Shown here piece after piece: positions 31,651 to 41,362 of a DNA stretch of 57,973 nucleotides. Source of the stretch: Candidatus Onthocola gallistercoris (lineage in GTDB: Bacteria; Bacillota; Clostridia; Lachnospirales; Lachnospiraceae); assembly GCA_018715345.1 (NCBI GenBank), contig DVLT01000027.1, forward strand, positions 1 to 57,973. The letters are read 5' to 3'. A program made the translations under genes and the position numbers. The notes under the pieces are model-generated. The model made no database searches. It was given only the letters and a program-made list of their open reading frames with translations, and was not told the DNA's origin. Every line of letters begins with the position of its first letter. Within the stretch, counting starts at the first letter, position 1.

Positions 31651-32412
31651 CTATAAAACTTTCACGCCATACCGCTGGCAGGACTCCAGAAATGATTCCG
31701 GCAGTTTTCCATCGGAAACCACCACATCCACGTCCATCAGCCGACAAACGTCAAACGTACATTTCACATCGATCTTTGAGGAATCCATCAGCGCGATCAC
31801 CTGTTCGGACTGACGGATAGCCGCCTGTTTCAGCAGCGCCTCGTCATTGATGCCGCAAGTGAAGCCGGTCTTGGGATGATACCCGGTTATACCCAGAAAA
31901 GCCTGATAAAAGTTCACCCGTTCCAGCTCTTTGATGGCGGAAAAGCCAAATACGCTCTGGCTGTACCGGTTCAGCATCCCCCCCGGTATCATCACGGTAG
32001 GCTTTGACAATTCCGACAGTTCCGACGCGCAACTCAGCCCCGTGGTATAGATCAGATTGGACTGATCGGGAAACTGATGCGCAAACATGGTCGTCGTACT
32101 TCCGGAATCAAGAAAGATGGTCGTATCCGGATGCAGCAAAGTCAGCGCTTTTTCTGCAATGATCTGTTTTTCAGGAATGTTGCGGACCGCCTTCCGTTTC
32201 AGAAAATCGTCGGTTCCGATGAGTACCTGGACCGATTTCGCTCCTCCGTGTATACGCAGGATCCGGTTTTCCTCATCCAGAAATTTCAAATCCGTGCGCA
32301 GCGTCATTTCCGACACATTTGGGAAAGCGTCCTTTAACTGGGCAAAACTGATCGTCCCTTTATCATTTACTAATTCAACAATCGCCCGTCTTCGTTTCTC
32401 CATTGCATCCAT
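31651..32412 (-). CDS. DeoR-family transcriptional regulator
   Basis: A 253-residue sugar-phosphate-responsive repressor: N-terminal DeoR HTH (FAQLKDAFPNVSEMTLRTDL) and a C-terminal sensor domain with FLDSGSTTTMF and the GINDEA motif. It lies inside the operon between the dehydrogenase and PTS genes. Two 13-base direct repeats at the operon promoter are candidate operators. Its ribosome site is overlapped by a pair of alternative RNA helices (32424-32463). Confidence 0.88.
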   Translation of the reverse strand: MDAMEKRRRAIVELVNDKGTISFAQLKDAFPNVSEMTLRTDLKFLDEENRILRIHGGAKSVQVLIGTDDFLKRKAVRNIPEKQIIAEKALTLLHPDTTIFLDSGSTTTMFAHQFPDQSNLIYTTGLSCASELSELSKPTVMIPGGMLNRYSQSVFGFSAIKELERVNFYQAFLGITGYHPKTGFTCGINDEALLKQAAIRQSEQVIALMDSSKIDVKCTFDVCRLMDVDVVVSDGKLPESFLESCQRYGVKVL

Positions 32413-32423
32413 GTCAAAAACCT

Positions 32424-32463
32424 CCTGTCCGTGTCAGGTTGACCCGGACAGGATAACCTGACA
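32424..32463 (-). promoter_or_regulatory. Interlocked inverted repeats (pseudoknot or switch) before deoR
   Basis: In RNA order the arms are TGTCAGGTT (a), CCTGTCCG (b), AACCTGACA (a') and CGGACAGG (b'). The a pairs and b pairs are both perfect, 9 and 8 bp, and interleave, so they can form an H-type pseudoknot or two exclusive hairpins. The last arm runs into the AGGAGG ribosome site of the DeoR gene, and the first begins five bases after the preceding stop codon. Translational control of the regulator is inferred. Confidence 0.6.
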
Positions 32464-32467
32464 CATA

Positions 32468-33736
32468 TTATTTATCAATGAAGTTGGCCAGCAGATATTC
32501 CTCTGCTTCCGGACACCACAGTCCCTGATGGGCATCCACGATATCCGCCAGTTCGATCAGCCGTTTATCTCCGTCTGCTTCTCCCTTTGCCCGAAGATCC
32601 GTCAATGCCGTCAAAGGCATATTCAGATGGGTATAGATCAGCTTCTTGCCGCCGGGGATCTTTGGCAGATTTAAAGTGGTTTCAGCAGCGCTGTCCAGAC
32701 CGCCGATATGTGTGACCATGACTGCCGGATTGATCCGTCCCTCCGCAGTCAGTTTCAACGACTCGATCATATCGTCCGTATTGCCGCCGGTGGTACCCAT
32801 AACATGGGTGGAATTGTAGTGTACATCATAGAAATTCATCGAAGCGCTGAATTTATTGTCCGTCGGTCCGGCAAAGAAGTTCAGGCAGCCGTCTCTTCCC
32901 AGGATATCACTGCTCTGGGTGACAACAGAAGCCACCGGCGCGTAGCACAGTACATCGTCATAGCCTGTACCGCCGGAAATCCGCATCAGTTCCGCCACCG
33001 GATCGTCATATTTTCCTGTGTTGACAAAATGGAGTTCAATCCCGTCTTTTGCCGCTTCTTCCGGCGGGAACAGTTCAGCTGCCCGATCCAGACGTTCCTG
33101 GTTCAAGTCTGTCACAACGATCATGGACGGACGGACGTCTCTGTGGAGGGCATAAGTCAAAGCACCCAGACCCATGGGACCGGCGCCGGCCATGATGGCC
33201 ATTTTCCCGCCTTCTTTGATGCCCATCTGGTGTGTGTAAACACCCATTTGGGTATGATAGGCCGCATGGAATGCACCGATGCTGCAGGACATGGGCTCTG
33301 CCAGAGAGGCTTCGTAATAGGCACGTCCCTTGTACTCAAGCAGGCATCCCAGTTCCATAACTTCGGAGGGAATGATACAATAGGTGGCATCTCCTCCAAA
33401 AAATTCATAGGAATAGCCCGGGCTCCACATGGTTCCTTTGTAGTTCAGCGCCGGCTGTAACGTAAATTTCATTCCCGGTTTGAACTTATCCTGATGGTTT
33501 TTGCCCACTTTCACGATATCGCCGGCAAATTCATGGCCCATGATGGCCGGATGTTCCGCCACGTCCTCATGGACTCTTTTGTGTTTCTCTCCCAGGATGG
33601 CACATTTGTAGGTGGACATACAGATACTGTCGGATACCACCTTTACAAGGATTTCGTCATCTGTGATTTCCGGAAGTTCAAACTCTTCCAGTCTCAGATC
33701 ATTTGCACCATGTAATCTCACGCCTCTTGCTTTCAT
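32468..33736 (-). CDS. Zinc-dependent dehydrogenase, SorE (sorbose-1-P reductase)-like
   Basis: A 422-residue medium-chain dehydrogenase with zinc-ligand region GHEFAGDIVKVG and Rossmann loop AGAGPMGLGALT. Its length and N-terminus match the L-sorbose-1-phosphate reductase group, which makes a hexitol phosphate from a ketose phosphate. It lies between the kinase and DeoR genes of a PTS operon. The precise sugar is not known; a related hexitol-phosphate dehydrogenase activity is also possible. Confidence 0.8.
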   Translation of the reverse strand: MKARGVRLHGANDLRLEEFELPEITDDEILVKVVSDSICMSTYKCAILGEKHKRVHEDVAEHPAIMGHEFAGDIVKVGKNHQDKFKPGMKFTLQPALNYKGTMWSPGYSYEFFGGDATYCIIPSEVMELGCLLEYKGRAYYEASLAEPMSCSIGAFHAAYHTQMGVYTHQMGIKEGGKMAIMAGAGPMGLGALTYALHRDVRPSMIVVTDLNQERLDRAAELFPPEEAAKDGIELHFVNTGKYDDPVAELMRISGGTGYDDVLCYAPVASVVTQSSDILGRDGCLNFFAGPTDNKFSASMNFYDVHYNSTHVMGTTGGNTDDMIESLKLTAEGRINPAVMVTHIGGLDSAAETTLNLPKIPGGKKLIYTHLNMPLTALTDLRAKGEADGDKRLIELADIVDAHQGLWCPEAEEYLLANFIDK

Positions 33737-33818
33737 AATGAAACTCCTTCCTTCATCATAGTTGAAAATATTAAAAATTTCAATCTTTTCTACTTTTGAA
33801 ACAACAATTTTCTTCTCA

Positions 33819-34751
33819 TTACAAATTCCGGAATACCACTTTCGGAATCAGATCTTTTATAACTTCGTACTCTGCTGCCTGGGTGCCGCTGCACATGACA
33901 TTGGCCGCGCCGGTGGCTGTAGATAAACGTACCGTCTCTTCCAGGCTCATGCCTGCTTCCTCCGCAACTGCCAGGGCTGCCACCACACTGTCGCCTGCCC
34001 CGACGGTGCTTCCCACCGGAACTTTCAGACCTTCCGCATAGATCGTTCCGTCCTTTGTCACATACAAGGCGCCGTCGCCGCCCATGGATACCACGATCTT
34101 TCCGATGTCATACTGATCCATCAGTTCTTTAGCCGCCTGCTCCAGTTCCTCCGGCGTCTTAAGTGTTTTACCCATCAACCGGGATATTTCATGATTATTG
34201 GGTTTGATCATATAAGGCGCTGCTTCAAGTCCTGCTGCCAGGAGATCGCCGTCCGCGTCAAGGATAACTTTGGCTCCGGTGTCCCGGCAGGCTTTAACCC
34301 ATGTGCCATAAGTGTCTTTCGGCGCTCCCTTGGGCAAACTTCCTGAAAGTACCACAATATCCTTTTCAGTCAGTTTCCCGGTCAGTTCCTTCAGCAGATC
34401 ACCAAGTATGGCCTCGGATACGGTGACTCCAGGTTCATTGATATCCGTATTTGTATGGTTCACCGGATCAATGATCTTCAGATTCGTACGTGTCTCTCCG
34501 TCCACAAACCGGAAGTCTGTTTCAAGTCCCATGGCTTCCAGAGCCGACTGGATGGCCCGCCCGGTATCGCCTCCCAAAATGCCTGTGGCGATACTCTTTC
34601 CGCCCAGCTTATCAATGACTTTCGACACATTGATGCCCTTTCCGCCCGGATCCGTACGCATTGTGGTAATACGGTTAACGCTGTCGACCGTCAGTGACGG
34701 AATCTCCACTGTTTTATCCAAAGCCGGATTCAAAGTCACTGTGTAGATCAT
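33819..34751 (-). CDS. 1-phosphofructokinase-like PfkB kinase
   Basis: A 310-residue PfkB-family sugar kinase. Motifs are MIYTVTLNPALD at the start, DPGGKGINVSK for substrate binding and GSTVGAGDSVVA with the catalytic aspartate. It is FruK/LacC-like and would phosphorylate fructose-1-phosphate or tagatose-6-phosphate. The ATG preceded by GGAGGGG at 34751 is the start. It is first in the operon; a dehydrogenase and a PTS follow. Confidence 0.88.
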   Translation of the reverse strand: MIYTVTLNPALDKTVEIPSLTVDSVNRITTMRTDPGGKGINVSKVIDKLGGKSIATGILGGDTGRAIQSALEAMGLETDFRFVDGETRTNLKIIDPVNHTNTDINEPGVTVSEAILGDLLKELTGKLTEKDIVVLSGSLPKGAPKDTYGTWVKACRDTGAKVILDADGDLLAAGLEAAPYMIKPNNHEISRLMGKTLKTPEELEQAAKELMDQYDIGKIVVSMGGDGALYVTKDGTIYAEGLKVPVGSTVGAGDSVVAALAVAEEAGMSLEETVRLSTATGAANVMCSGTQAAEYEVIKDLIPKVVFRNL

Positions 34752-34771
34752 ATTACCCCTCCTTTGATTTC

Positions 34772-34841
34772 GTTTCAACAATTCATTTTTGTTGTTTCAA
34801 CAATTCTATAGATAGGATATCACGTATTTCGAAAATGTCAA
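34772..34841 (-). promoter_or_regulatory. Promoter and DeoR-type direct repeats of the hexitol/sorbose operon
   Basis: Minus-strand TTGACA (34836-34841), 16 bases and TATCCT (34814-34819) form the promoter. Two copies of GAATTGTTGAAAC (34794-34806 and 34772-34784) follow, 22 bases apart, that is two helical turns. Repeats in tandem at this distance are typical of DeoR-family operators. Confidence 0.7.
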
Positions 34842-34887
34842 CTGTTATTTCAAAAATATGTTAAAGTTTTTTACGAACATAGCAAAA

Positions 34888-34938
34888 GACAAAAAAAGCC
34901 GCCGGAATCCAGATTTTTCCACTGGTTTCCAACGGCTT
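34888..34938 (-). terminator. Terminator of pckA
   Basis: Arms AAGCCGTTGGAAACC and GGATTCCGGCGGCTT, with a GU pair or mismatch inside, are followed on the minus strand by TTTTTTTG. Confidence 0.88.
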
Positions 34939-34965
34939 TTCCCACATATGAAAGGATTTTTTCGT

Positions 34966-36561
34966 TTATTTCATTGTATGAGGGCCCGCATTCCGGATGG
35001 CTTCCGGCATATCCGGGTATTTCTTCGCAAAGTTTTCTTCAAACATGGCTGCCAGTTTCCGGGCCGCCGCATCGTATTCCGCGCCGTCTTCCCATGTATC
35101 CCTGGGATTCATGATGTTTTCCGGCACCTGGGGGCAGGACTGGGGAATGTCCACATTGAACACATCGTCATGTTTGTATTCCACATCTTCCAGGCTGCCA
35201 TTGAGCGCTGCCGTTACCATAGCCCGTGTGTAGGCCAGTTTCATACGGTTGCCCACACCGTAAGGGCCGCCGGTCCATCCGGTGTTCACCAGATAAACTT
35301 TTGTGTTGTATTTCTCGACCCGCTCACCCAGCATGGAAGCGTATACAGACGGATCCAACGGCATGAAGGGTTCTCCGAACAACGTGCTGAAGGTGGGCTG
35401 AGGTTCCTGGATGCCCCGCTCGGTCCCGGCCAGTTTGGATGTGAAACCGGTCACAAAGTGATACATAGCCGCATTCTCATCCAGGCGGGAGATGGGCGGC
35501 AGTACGCCGAAGGCATCGGCTGTCAGGAAGATGATCACCTTTGGTATGCCTCCCTTTCCGGGAATCTGGGCATTGTCTATGTAATCGATGGGATAGCCCA
35601 CACGGGTGTTTTCCGTGATGGAGCCGTCAAAGTAATCCGGTACCCGGGTTTCTTCATCCACAACAACGTTTTCGCACTCGCTTCCGAATTTGATGGCGTT
35701 ATAAATCTCCGGTTCACCCTTTGGATCCAGGTTGATGCATTTGGCGTAGCAACCGCCTTCAAAGTTAAAGACGCCATCGTCGGACCAGCCGTGTTCATCA
35801 TCGCCGATCAGCTTTCTGGAGGGATCGGCAGACAAGGTCGTTTTTCCGGTTCCGGAAAGGCCGAAAAATACGGCTGTCTCTTCCGTCTCCGGATCCATGT
35901 TGGCCGAACAGTGCATGGGAAGTACGTTTTCTTCCACCGGCATCAGATAGTTCATGACAGAGAATACCGATTTTTTGATCTCGCCGGAATACTGGGAACC
36001 GGCGATCAAAACGAATTTCTCCTTAAAGTTGACGATGATGGCCGCCTCCGAACGGGTATGATCCCGCTGGGGATCGCACTTGAAGCCGGGTACGGCAATA
36101 ATGGTGAAGTCCGGCATACCATAATCCGCCAGTTCTTCTTCTGTCGGACGGATCAACAATTGATGGATGAACAGATTCTGACTTGCCAGTTCATTGATCA
36201 CCATGAATTTTCTCGTATATTTCTTGTCTGCGCCGGCAAAACCTCTGAACACATAAAGGTCTTTTGACTGCAGATATCTAAAAATCCTGTCCCGCAATGC
36301 CAGATAGTCGGATTCGGGCATGGCCACATTCACATTGCCCCAGGCGATCTTATCATGGACATCTTCCGTATCCACGATGAATTTATCTTTCGGAGATCTT
36401 CCGGTATATTTTCCCGTTGTCACTGCCAGCGCTCCGGTATCGGTCAAGATACCCTCTTTACGGCTTAAAGCTTCTTCAACCAGGCGGGCCGGAGACAGAT
36501 TGTCATAAATCTTTCCGTTTAAATCCCGGATACCCAGCTGTTCAAAAATATTTTTGTCCAT
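34966..36561 (-). CDS. pckA: Phosphoenolpyruvate carboxykinase (ATP)
   Basis: A 531-residue ATP-dependent PEPCK, full family length. Motifs are [11 protein letters not shown] (P-loop), LIGDDEHGW (metal site) and the arginine/lysine residues of [10 protein letters not shown]. It links PEP and oxaloacetate; in anaerobes it often runs toward oxaloacetate with ATP gain. The ATG at 36561 has AGGAGG well placed. It is monocistronic with its own promoter and terminator, divergent from a LysR gene that may regulate it. Confidence 0.96.
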   Translation of the reverse strand: MDKNIFEQLGIRDLNGKIYDNLSPARLVEEALSRKEGILTDTGALAVTTGKYTGRSPKDKFIVDTEDVHDKIAWGNVNVAMPESDYLALRDRIFRYLQSKDLYVFRGFAGADKKYTRKFMVINELASQNLFIHQLLIRPTEEELADYGMPDFTIIAVPGFKCDPQRDHTRSEAAIIVNFKEKFVLIAGSQYSGEIKKSVFSVMNYLMPVEENVLPMHCSANMDPETEETAVFFGLSGTGKTTLSADPSRKLIGDDEHGWSDDGVFNFEGGCYAKCINLDPKGEPEIYNAIKFGSECENVVVDEETRVPDYFDGSITENTRVGYPIDYIDNAQIPGKGGIPKVIIFLTADAFGVLPPISRLDENAAMYHFVTGFTSKLAGTERGIQEPQPTFSTLFGEPFMPLDPSVYASMLGERVEKYNTKVYLVNTGWTGGPYGVGNRMKLAYTRAMVTAALNGSLEDVEYKHDDVFNVDIPQSCPQVPENIMNPRDTWEDGAEYDAAARKLAAMFEENFAKKYPDMPEAIRNAGPHTMK

Positions 36562-36599
36562 TATTCTTCCTCCTATCATTGATTCCATTGACCATCTGC

Positions 36600-36628
36600 A
36601 TTATACTGTATATATTGAGATAAGTAAA
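36600..36628 (-). promoter_or_regulatory. Promoter of pckA
   Basis: Minus-strand TTTACT (36623-36628), a 17-base spacer and TATAAT (36600-36605) lie about 40 bases ahead of the start. The same intergenic stretch must hold the LysR promoter. Confidence 0.65.
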
Positions 36629-36675
36629 AGTTATATTTGATATTGTCGTCATACTATTTCGATATGGAGAACCCT

Positions 36676-37569
36676 ATGAACAATTATGATTATTACCGTA
36701 TTTTTTATTATGTGGCCAAGTATCAAAGTTTTACCAAAGCAGCCGAACTGCTGAACAATAGTCAGCCCAACCTGACCCGGTATATGAACAATCTGGAACA
36801 TTCTCTGGACTGCAAACTGTTTGTCCGTACCAACCGGGGCGCTCACCTCACACCGGAAGGTGAAAAACTGTACCGGCATATCGCCATAGCCTTTGAACAC
36901 ATTTACGCCGGTGAGGAAGAACTGAGAAAGGATCACAGTCTGGAAAGCGGCCAGATCATCGTTGCCGCCAGCGAGACAGCCCTGCGTCTCTATCTGCTTT
37001 CCCGGCTGGAACGATTCCACGAAAAATATCCCCATGTCCGCCTTAAACTGGTCAACTATTCCACGCCCCAGGCAGTGGAATCCCTGGAAAATGGACTGGT
37101 GGACTTTGCCGTGGTCACCACGCCGTTGGACATCAAAGAACCGGTCCGTAAAGTGTATCTGCATACTTTCCGGGAAGTACTCCTGGGCGGTTCCAAGTAC
37201 CGGCAGCTGTCCGCCGTTCCCCACAGTCTCCAGGAACTGGCAGATATACCGCTGATCTCTCTGGGCGTGGAGACCGGTACCCGCCGGCTGTATATCCAGT
37301 ATTATGCGGAACACGGACTGGATCTGGCGCCGGATATGGAGGCCGCCACCACTGACCAGATTCTTCCTCTGATCGAACATAACCTGGGCATCGGTTACTA
37401 TCCGGAAGAGTTGGCCGAAAAAGCTGTTTCCCACAGCCGGGTCTTTTCCATTCCGTTAAAGGAGCCCCTCCCGGTGCGCCACGTTTGCCTTGTATGGGAC
37501 AGCGCCCGGCCCAAAAGTATCGCCGCGAAAAAAATGTTGGAAGTGTTGATGAAAGACAGGCAGGCCTGA
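36676..37569 (+). CDS. LysR-family transcriptional regulator
   Basis: A 297-residue LysR protein: N-terminal HTH (FTKAAELLNNSQPNLTRYMN) and a two-lobe effector domain from about residue 90. The ATG at 36676 gives the standard short N-terminus and has GGAG ahead. It is divergent from pckA with 114 bases between, the usual arrangement of a LysR gene with its target, so control of pckA is possible. Effector unknown. Confidence 0.88.
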   Translation: MNNYDYYRIFYYVAKYQSFTKAAELLNNSQPNLTRYMNNLEHSLDCKLFVRTNRGAHLTPEGEKLYRHIAIAFEHIYAGEEELRKDHSLESGQIIVAASETALRLYLLSRLERFHEKYPHVRLKLVNYSTPQAVESLENGLVDFAVVTTPLDIKEPVRKVYLHTFREVLLGGSKYRQLSAVPHSLQELADIPLISLGVETGTRRLYIQYYAEHGLDLAPDMEAATTDQILPLIEHNLGIGYYPEELAEKAVSHSRVFSIPLKEPLPVRHVCLVWDSARPKSIAAKKMLEVLMKDRQA

Positions 37570-37588
37570 AAAGACCTGCCTGTTTTTA
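37556..37588 (+). terminator. Terminator of the LysR gene
   Basis: Stem ACAGGCAGG/CCTGCCTGT with a 10-base loop overlaps the stop codon and is followed by TTTTTATT. Confidence 0.88.
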
Positions 37589-37626
37589 TTGTCAATACAG
37601 CCTATGATGTCAAAAACATCTGTCGT

Positions 37627-38411
37627 CTATTCAAACTGGCTGTAGTACAGGGCCGCATAGGCGCCGTTCTTTGCCAGCAATTCTTTGTGATCACCCTGTT
37701 CGATGATATTGCCGTTTTCCATAAACAGGATAGTGTCCGCATCTCGGATCGTGGAAAGCCGGTGGGCGATGACGAAGCTGGTCCTGCCTTTCATCAGTTT
37801 CTTCATGGCTTTGCCGATCTCCACTTCCGTCCGGGTATCCACACTGGAAGTGGCTTCATCCAATATGATGATGGGTGGGTCGCACAAAAATACCCGTGCG
37901 ATGGTGATCAGCTGCCGCTGACCGGCAGATAGATTTGCCGCTTCGTTATCCAGTATCGTATCATAGCCCTGGGGCATGGTCCGGATGAAATAGTCCACCT
38001 TGGCCGCCCTGGCTGCCGCCACGATTTCCTTACGGGTGGCATCCGGCTTACTATAGGCGATATTTTCCGCCACTGTGCCGCCAAACAGCCATGTATCACA
38101 TTGGCCATCAGATAGGACTGGAGATAATAAAAGATCCAGGTGAAAGAGTACTGTAATGTCAGCTGGGTCAATTCCCGTCCCATATTGGTCCAACTGATGG
38201 AAAAGGGGATACCTTCGTTCCACGCCGCCTGGATGCTCTGCCACAGATGGTCGCTCACCAGAGCGCTGTACATGGGATTGTAAATACTAAGTCCAACATA
38301 TATGATGATCGAAACAGCGACTACAGTAAGCCGGACACGCTGGCCTTTTAACTGACCAAACAGCCGGATGACCGTACTCTGTCCGTTTTGCTTTTTCATT
38401 GTTTGATTCAT
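37627..38411 (-). pseudogene. ABC exporter half-transporter, deleted (second of pair)
   Basis: The first 107 residues are a normal exporter N-terminus ([20 protein letters not shown]). The gene then jumps, with a frame change near 38090, to [15 protein letters not shown] and on through the signature LSAGQRQL and Walker [11 protein letters not shown] to a normal end. The rest of the membrane domain and Walker A are lost, about 330 residues. The product cannot bind ATP. The pair with its neighbour was a MarR-controlled heterodimeric multidrug exporter. Confidence 0.82.
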
Positions 38412-39273
38412 GCTTCCTGTGCCTCCTTGGTCTGCGATTCATAGATTTCCCGGTAAACTGAACAGTTTTTGAGCAGTTCATCATGGGTGCCTATGCCCGC
38501 CATCTGTCCTTCATGCAGCACGATGATCTGACTTGCATGCTGGATGGTGCTGACACGTTGGGCGATGATGAGCACAGCCGCATCTTTTGTCTCCTTTGCC
38601 AAAGCCTTTCTCAGCGCAGCATCTGTCTTAAAGTCAAGGGCAGAGAAACTAAGGCACGAACAACCCGGACGCCGGTGATATTTCCCAAAAGTATCGTGGT
38701 CATACGATCCAGAAGTTTCTGCAGTTTTCTGAAAAGAGGCGATGCGCTTCTCATGATGAGCATGGCCAGCAAAAAGACAATGGCCACCACAACAAGCAGG
38801 ATCAGTCCCATTTCCACATCCAATCGGAAAGCCAGGGCCAGGGCCACGATAAAGATGACCGGTACAGGCATGACCATCTGGATAAAACTGGTCAGGGCAA
38901 ACTGGATCGTTGTGATATCCGAAACCGTCCGGGTGGTGATGGACGCTGTACCAAAATGACGAAAATCATAAATGGATAATTTCAATGATTTTTTATAAAT
39001 AGCCACCCGCATATCTTTACCGACTTTTGCGGAAAGGGAAGCGCAGGTGTAGCCTCCCAGTATGGTGCAGGCGCAGGATAAAACCGATACAAGGGCCATA
39101 CGCAACCCCGTATCCAGCAGCAATTCAAAAGCTGCTCCGGAAGTCCCCAGGTTAAGCATCTGGGCTGCCAGCGTAGACACGATCAACGCGCCTGTCACAT
39201 CGAAGATCAAAAGAGCGATCGTTATGACGCACAATTTCCAGTGGGGTCTGATAAATTGAAAAATAAGTTTCAT
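38408..39273 (-). pseudogene. ABC exporter half-transporter, deleted (first of pair)
   Basis: Residues 1 to about 205 are a normal membrane domain start (MKLIFQFIRPHWKLCV). The frame breaks near 38610 and resumes as ALAKETKDAAVLIIAQRVST, the very end of the nucleotide-binding domain. Walker A, signature and Walker B are all missing, about 300 residues. It overlaps the second half-transporter gene by four bases, an arrangement kept from the working operon. Confidence 0.82.
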
Positions 39274-39321
39274 AAAACGTTCAAATCCTTTCCTGAATTT
39301 TGGTCTGACGCTTAAATAAAC

Positions 39322-39356
39322 GCAAAAAGCTCGGTTATTCTTTCAAATAACCGAGC
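39322..39356 (-). terminator. Terminator-like hairpin before the broken ABC pair
   Basis: Stem CTCGGTTATT/AATAACCGAG is followed on the minus strand by CTTTTTG. It lies between the MarR remnant and the first ABC remnant, so it may be an attenuator of the old operon. Confidence 0.7.
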
Positions 39357-39420
39357 GCACTCGACATCTTCTCCGGTCGTTACGACTGCGGCCGTAAACC
39401 TTCCGATGATCATTGTGTTT

Positions 39421-39645
39421 TTACTTTTCTGAATATTTCAATTCACTGCGGATCAGATTGCTGAATTTCCGAATCAGTTGTGTGAGCATCGCCTGTTCTG
39501 CCCCGCTCATCTGTTCCCATGCTTTTTCTTCCACTCTGTGCATCTGGAGCACATTTTCTTCAACAAACCGCTTTCCGCTGTCTAATTCCCTCGTTGCTTC
39601 CCGAAATGCCGTCAGTGTTTTCGGTATTTCAGCATCCTTTCCCAT
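39421..39645 (-). pseudogene. MarR-type regulator, C-terminal remnant
   Basis: Only 74 residues with a C-terminal dimerisation-helix pattern of MarR proteins (VEENVLQMHRVEEKAW, LTQLIRKFSNLIRSEL) remain. No HTH is encoded. Its place ahead of the broken ABC pair suggests the former repressor of that exporter. The likeness is modest, so this is a reasoned guess. Confidence 0.5.
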
Positions 39646-39859
39646 CCCGTCACCCCCATCACCCGAAATCGGATTGTATGAAATCGAACATTTAACGGTA
39701 TACCACTTGTTTGACTATTGTCAAGCTTTTTTTCCGGAATGGAATTTATTCTGCATAAAACCGCTGCCTGTCTTTATCTTTTTGTCAATGCTGGTATAAT
39801 ATTAAGAAAGACCAATTAAAAACGCCGTGCAGATCGAATGCAGGAAGGTGGGGAATTAT

Positions 39860-40081
39860 ATGTTCAAGAAAGCATTCTGGGTCCCTTATGATGAAAGTTG
39901 GAACTATCCCACTGTTTTAAAAGCAAAAGAAGCCATCTCCAAATATTGTGAGGATAATGGATACGCCTACACTTTTAATACAGATGATGAAGTCATGATC
40001 GACGGAAAAACCTATGAAATTTATCGTGGATATGATCCTGGAAGCCGTGGAAATTACGGCATAAAGTGTAAAGAAAAATAA
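39860..40081 (+). CDS. Small conserved-looking protein (possibly DUF4318)
   Basis: A 73-residue soluble protein beginning MFKKAFWVPYDESW, with a charged helix (KEAISKYCEDNG) and later short strands (VMIDGKTYEIYRG). The start has a good ribosome site (GGAAGGTGGGG). It resembles small DUF4318-type proteins of Firmicutes from memory, which needs checking. It stands alone between convergent neighbours. Confidence 0.6.
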   Translation: MFKKAFWVPYDESWNYPTVLKAKEAISKYCEDNGYAYTFNTDDEVMIDGKTYEIYRGYDPGSRGNYGIKCKEK

Positions 40082-40195
40082 GAGTTGAGTTTCCAAGGGG
40101 AAAAGCAGATATCTGGTTTTCCCCTTACACATCTTCTGATACAGGCCCTATATACGCTTTCCCCTTTCGCCTGTATGAAAACGAGGCTATACTGT

Positions 40196-41362
40196 TTAAT
40201 TTTTCCCAGATGAGCGGGAAAGCAATACAACACTTTCACAATGGCCAGCCCACGGAAACATGTCATAAGGCCATGTCCCCTTCACTTGATAATTTCTGCC
40301 ACGAAGCCATGCCACATCCCGTGAAAGCGTCTCCGGATTACAGGATATATAGACGATCCGTTCTGGTCTCATACGTACCATTGACTGGAGAAATGCCGGA
40401 GTGCTTCCACTGCGGGGTGGATCCAAAAAGACCACATCTGCCCGTTTGCCAGCCTCCGCCATGCCGGTCATGAACTTTCCTGCGTCATCACAGACAAATC
40501 GGATATTTTCAATCTTATTGCGCCTGGCATTACTGACCGCGTCCCGGACCGCATCCCGATTTAATTCCACACCGATCACAGCTGCGGCCTGATCCGCCAC
40601 GGTCATGCCGATCGTCCCGATACCGCAGTAGGCATCGATGACGATCTCCTTTCCGGAAAGCCCCGCTGCTTCCTTCGCTTTCTGATACAGCTTTTCCGTC
40701 TGGACCGGATTGACCTGGTAAAAGGACTTTGAAGATAAGCGAAACGTCTTTCCGCACAATACGTCCTCGATATATCCTTTTCCATAAAGAACCTGTTCCC
40801 GCTCGCCCAATACCATGCTCGTCTGTTTATCATTGATATTCTGGACAATGGTGGTGATCTCCGGATGTTCTTTTCTCAAAGCTTTGACAAAATTATTTTT
40901 TGAAGGAAAAATGGGAGAAGCGGTCACCAAAACCACCATGATCTGTCCTGTGGCGAATCCCCGGCGGATCAGCACATGGCGCAGAAATCCCCATCCTGTA
41001 TCCTCATCATAAATCTTCATCTTAAAAGACTTGGCCATACGCCGGATCGTCCCGATGATCTGATCCGATATCTGATCCTCGATCTGACAGTGTTCAACAG
41101 GTATGACATGGTGGGTTCCCTCTTTATAAATACCGGAAATGATATTCCCCTTCCGGTCCCGGTCAAATACCGCGTGGACTTTGTTCCTGTAATGGTAGGG
41201 CACATCCATCCCTACGATGGGATATACCGGTCCGTATTTTTTCATCAGTCCTTCCACCCATCTTTGTTTCTTTCCCAGCTGTTCTTCATAGGTCATTCCC
41301 TGATAAGCACAGCCGCCGCATTTTTTATGTAAAGGACATACGCCTTCCGAAACTTTCTTCAT
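40196..41362 (-). CDS. rlmD: 23S rRNA (uracil-C5)-methyltransferase, RlmD/RumA family
   Basis: A 388-residue SAM-dependent RNA methyltransferase of the TrmA/RlmD group. The N-terminus has an Fe-S cysteine set (CPLHKKCGGCAYQ), then SAM motif DAYCGIGTIGM and the catalytic cysteine in YISCNPETLSRD. It methylates a uridine in 23S rRNA. The ATG at 41362 follows AAAGGGAG. RlmCD-type enzymes of Firmicutes may modify two sites; which one applies here is not known. Confidence 0.9.
   Translation of the reverse strand: MKKVSEGVCPLHKKCGGCAYQGMTYEEQLGKKQRWVEGLMKKYGPVYPIVGMDVPYHYRNKVHAVFDRDRKGNIISGIYKEGTHHVIPVEHCQIEDQISDQIIGTIRRMAKSFKMKIYDEDTGWGFLRHVLIRRGFATGQIMVVLVTASPIFPSKNNFVKALRKEHPEITTIVQNINDKQTSMVLGEREQVLYGKGYIEDVLCGKTFRLSSKSFYQVNPVQTEKLYQKAKEAAGLSGKEIVIDAYCGIGTIGMTVADQAAAVIGVELNRDAVRDAVSNARRNKIENIRFVCDDAGKFMTGMAEAGKRADVVFLDPPRSGSTPAFLQSMVRMRPERIVYISCNPETLSRDVAWLRGRNYQVKGTWPYDMFPWAGHCESVVLLSRSSGKN

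Noticed and set aside
34858-36267. Long plus-strand open frame antisense to pckA
   Set aside because: It mirrors the conserved pckA codons, has no family likeness and no matching ribosome site.
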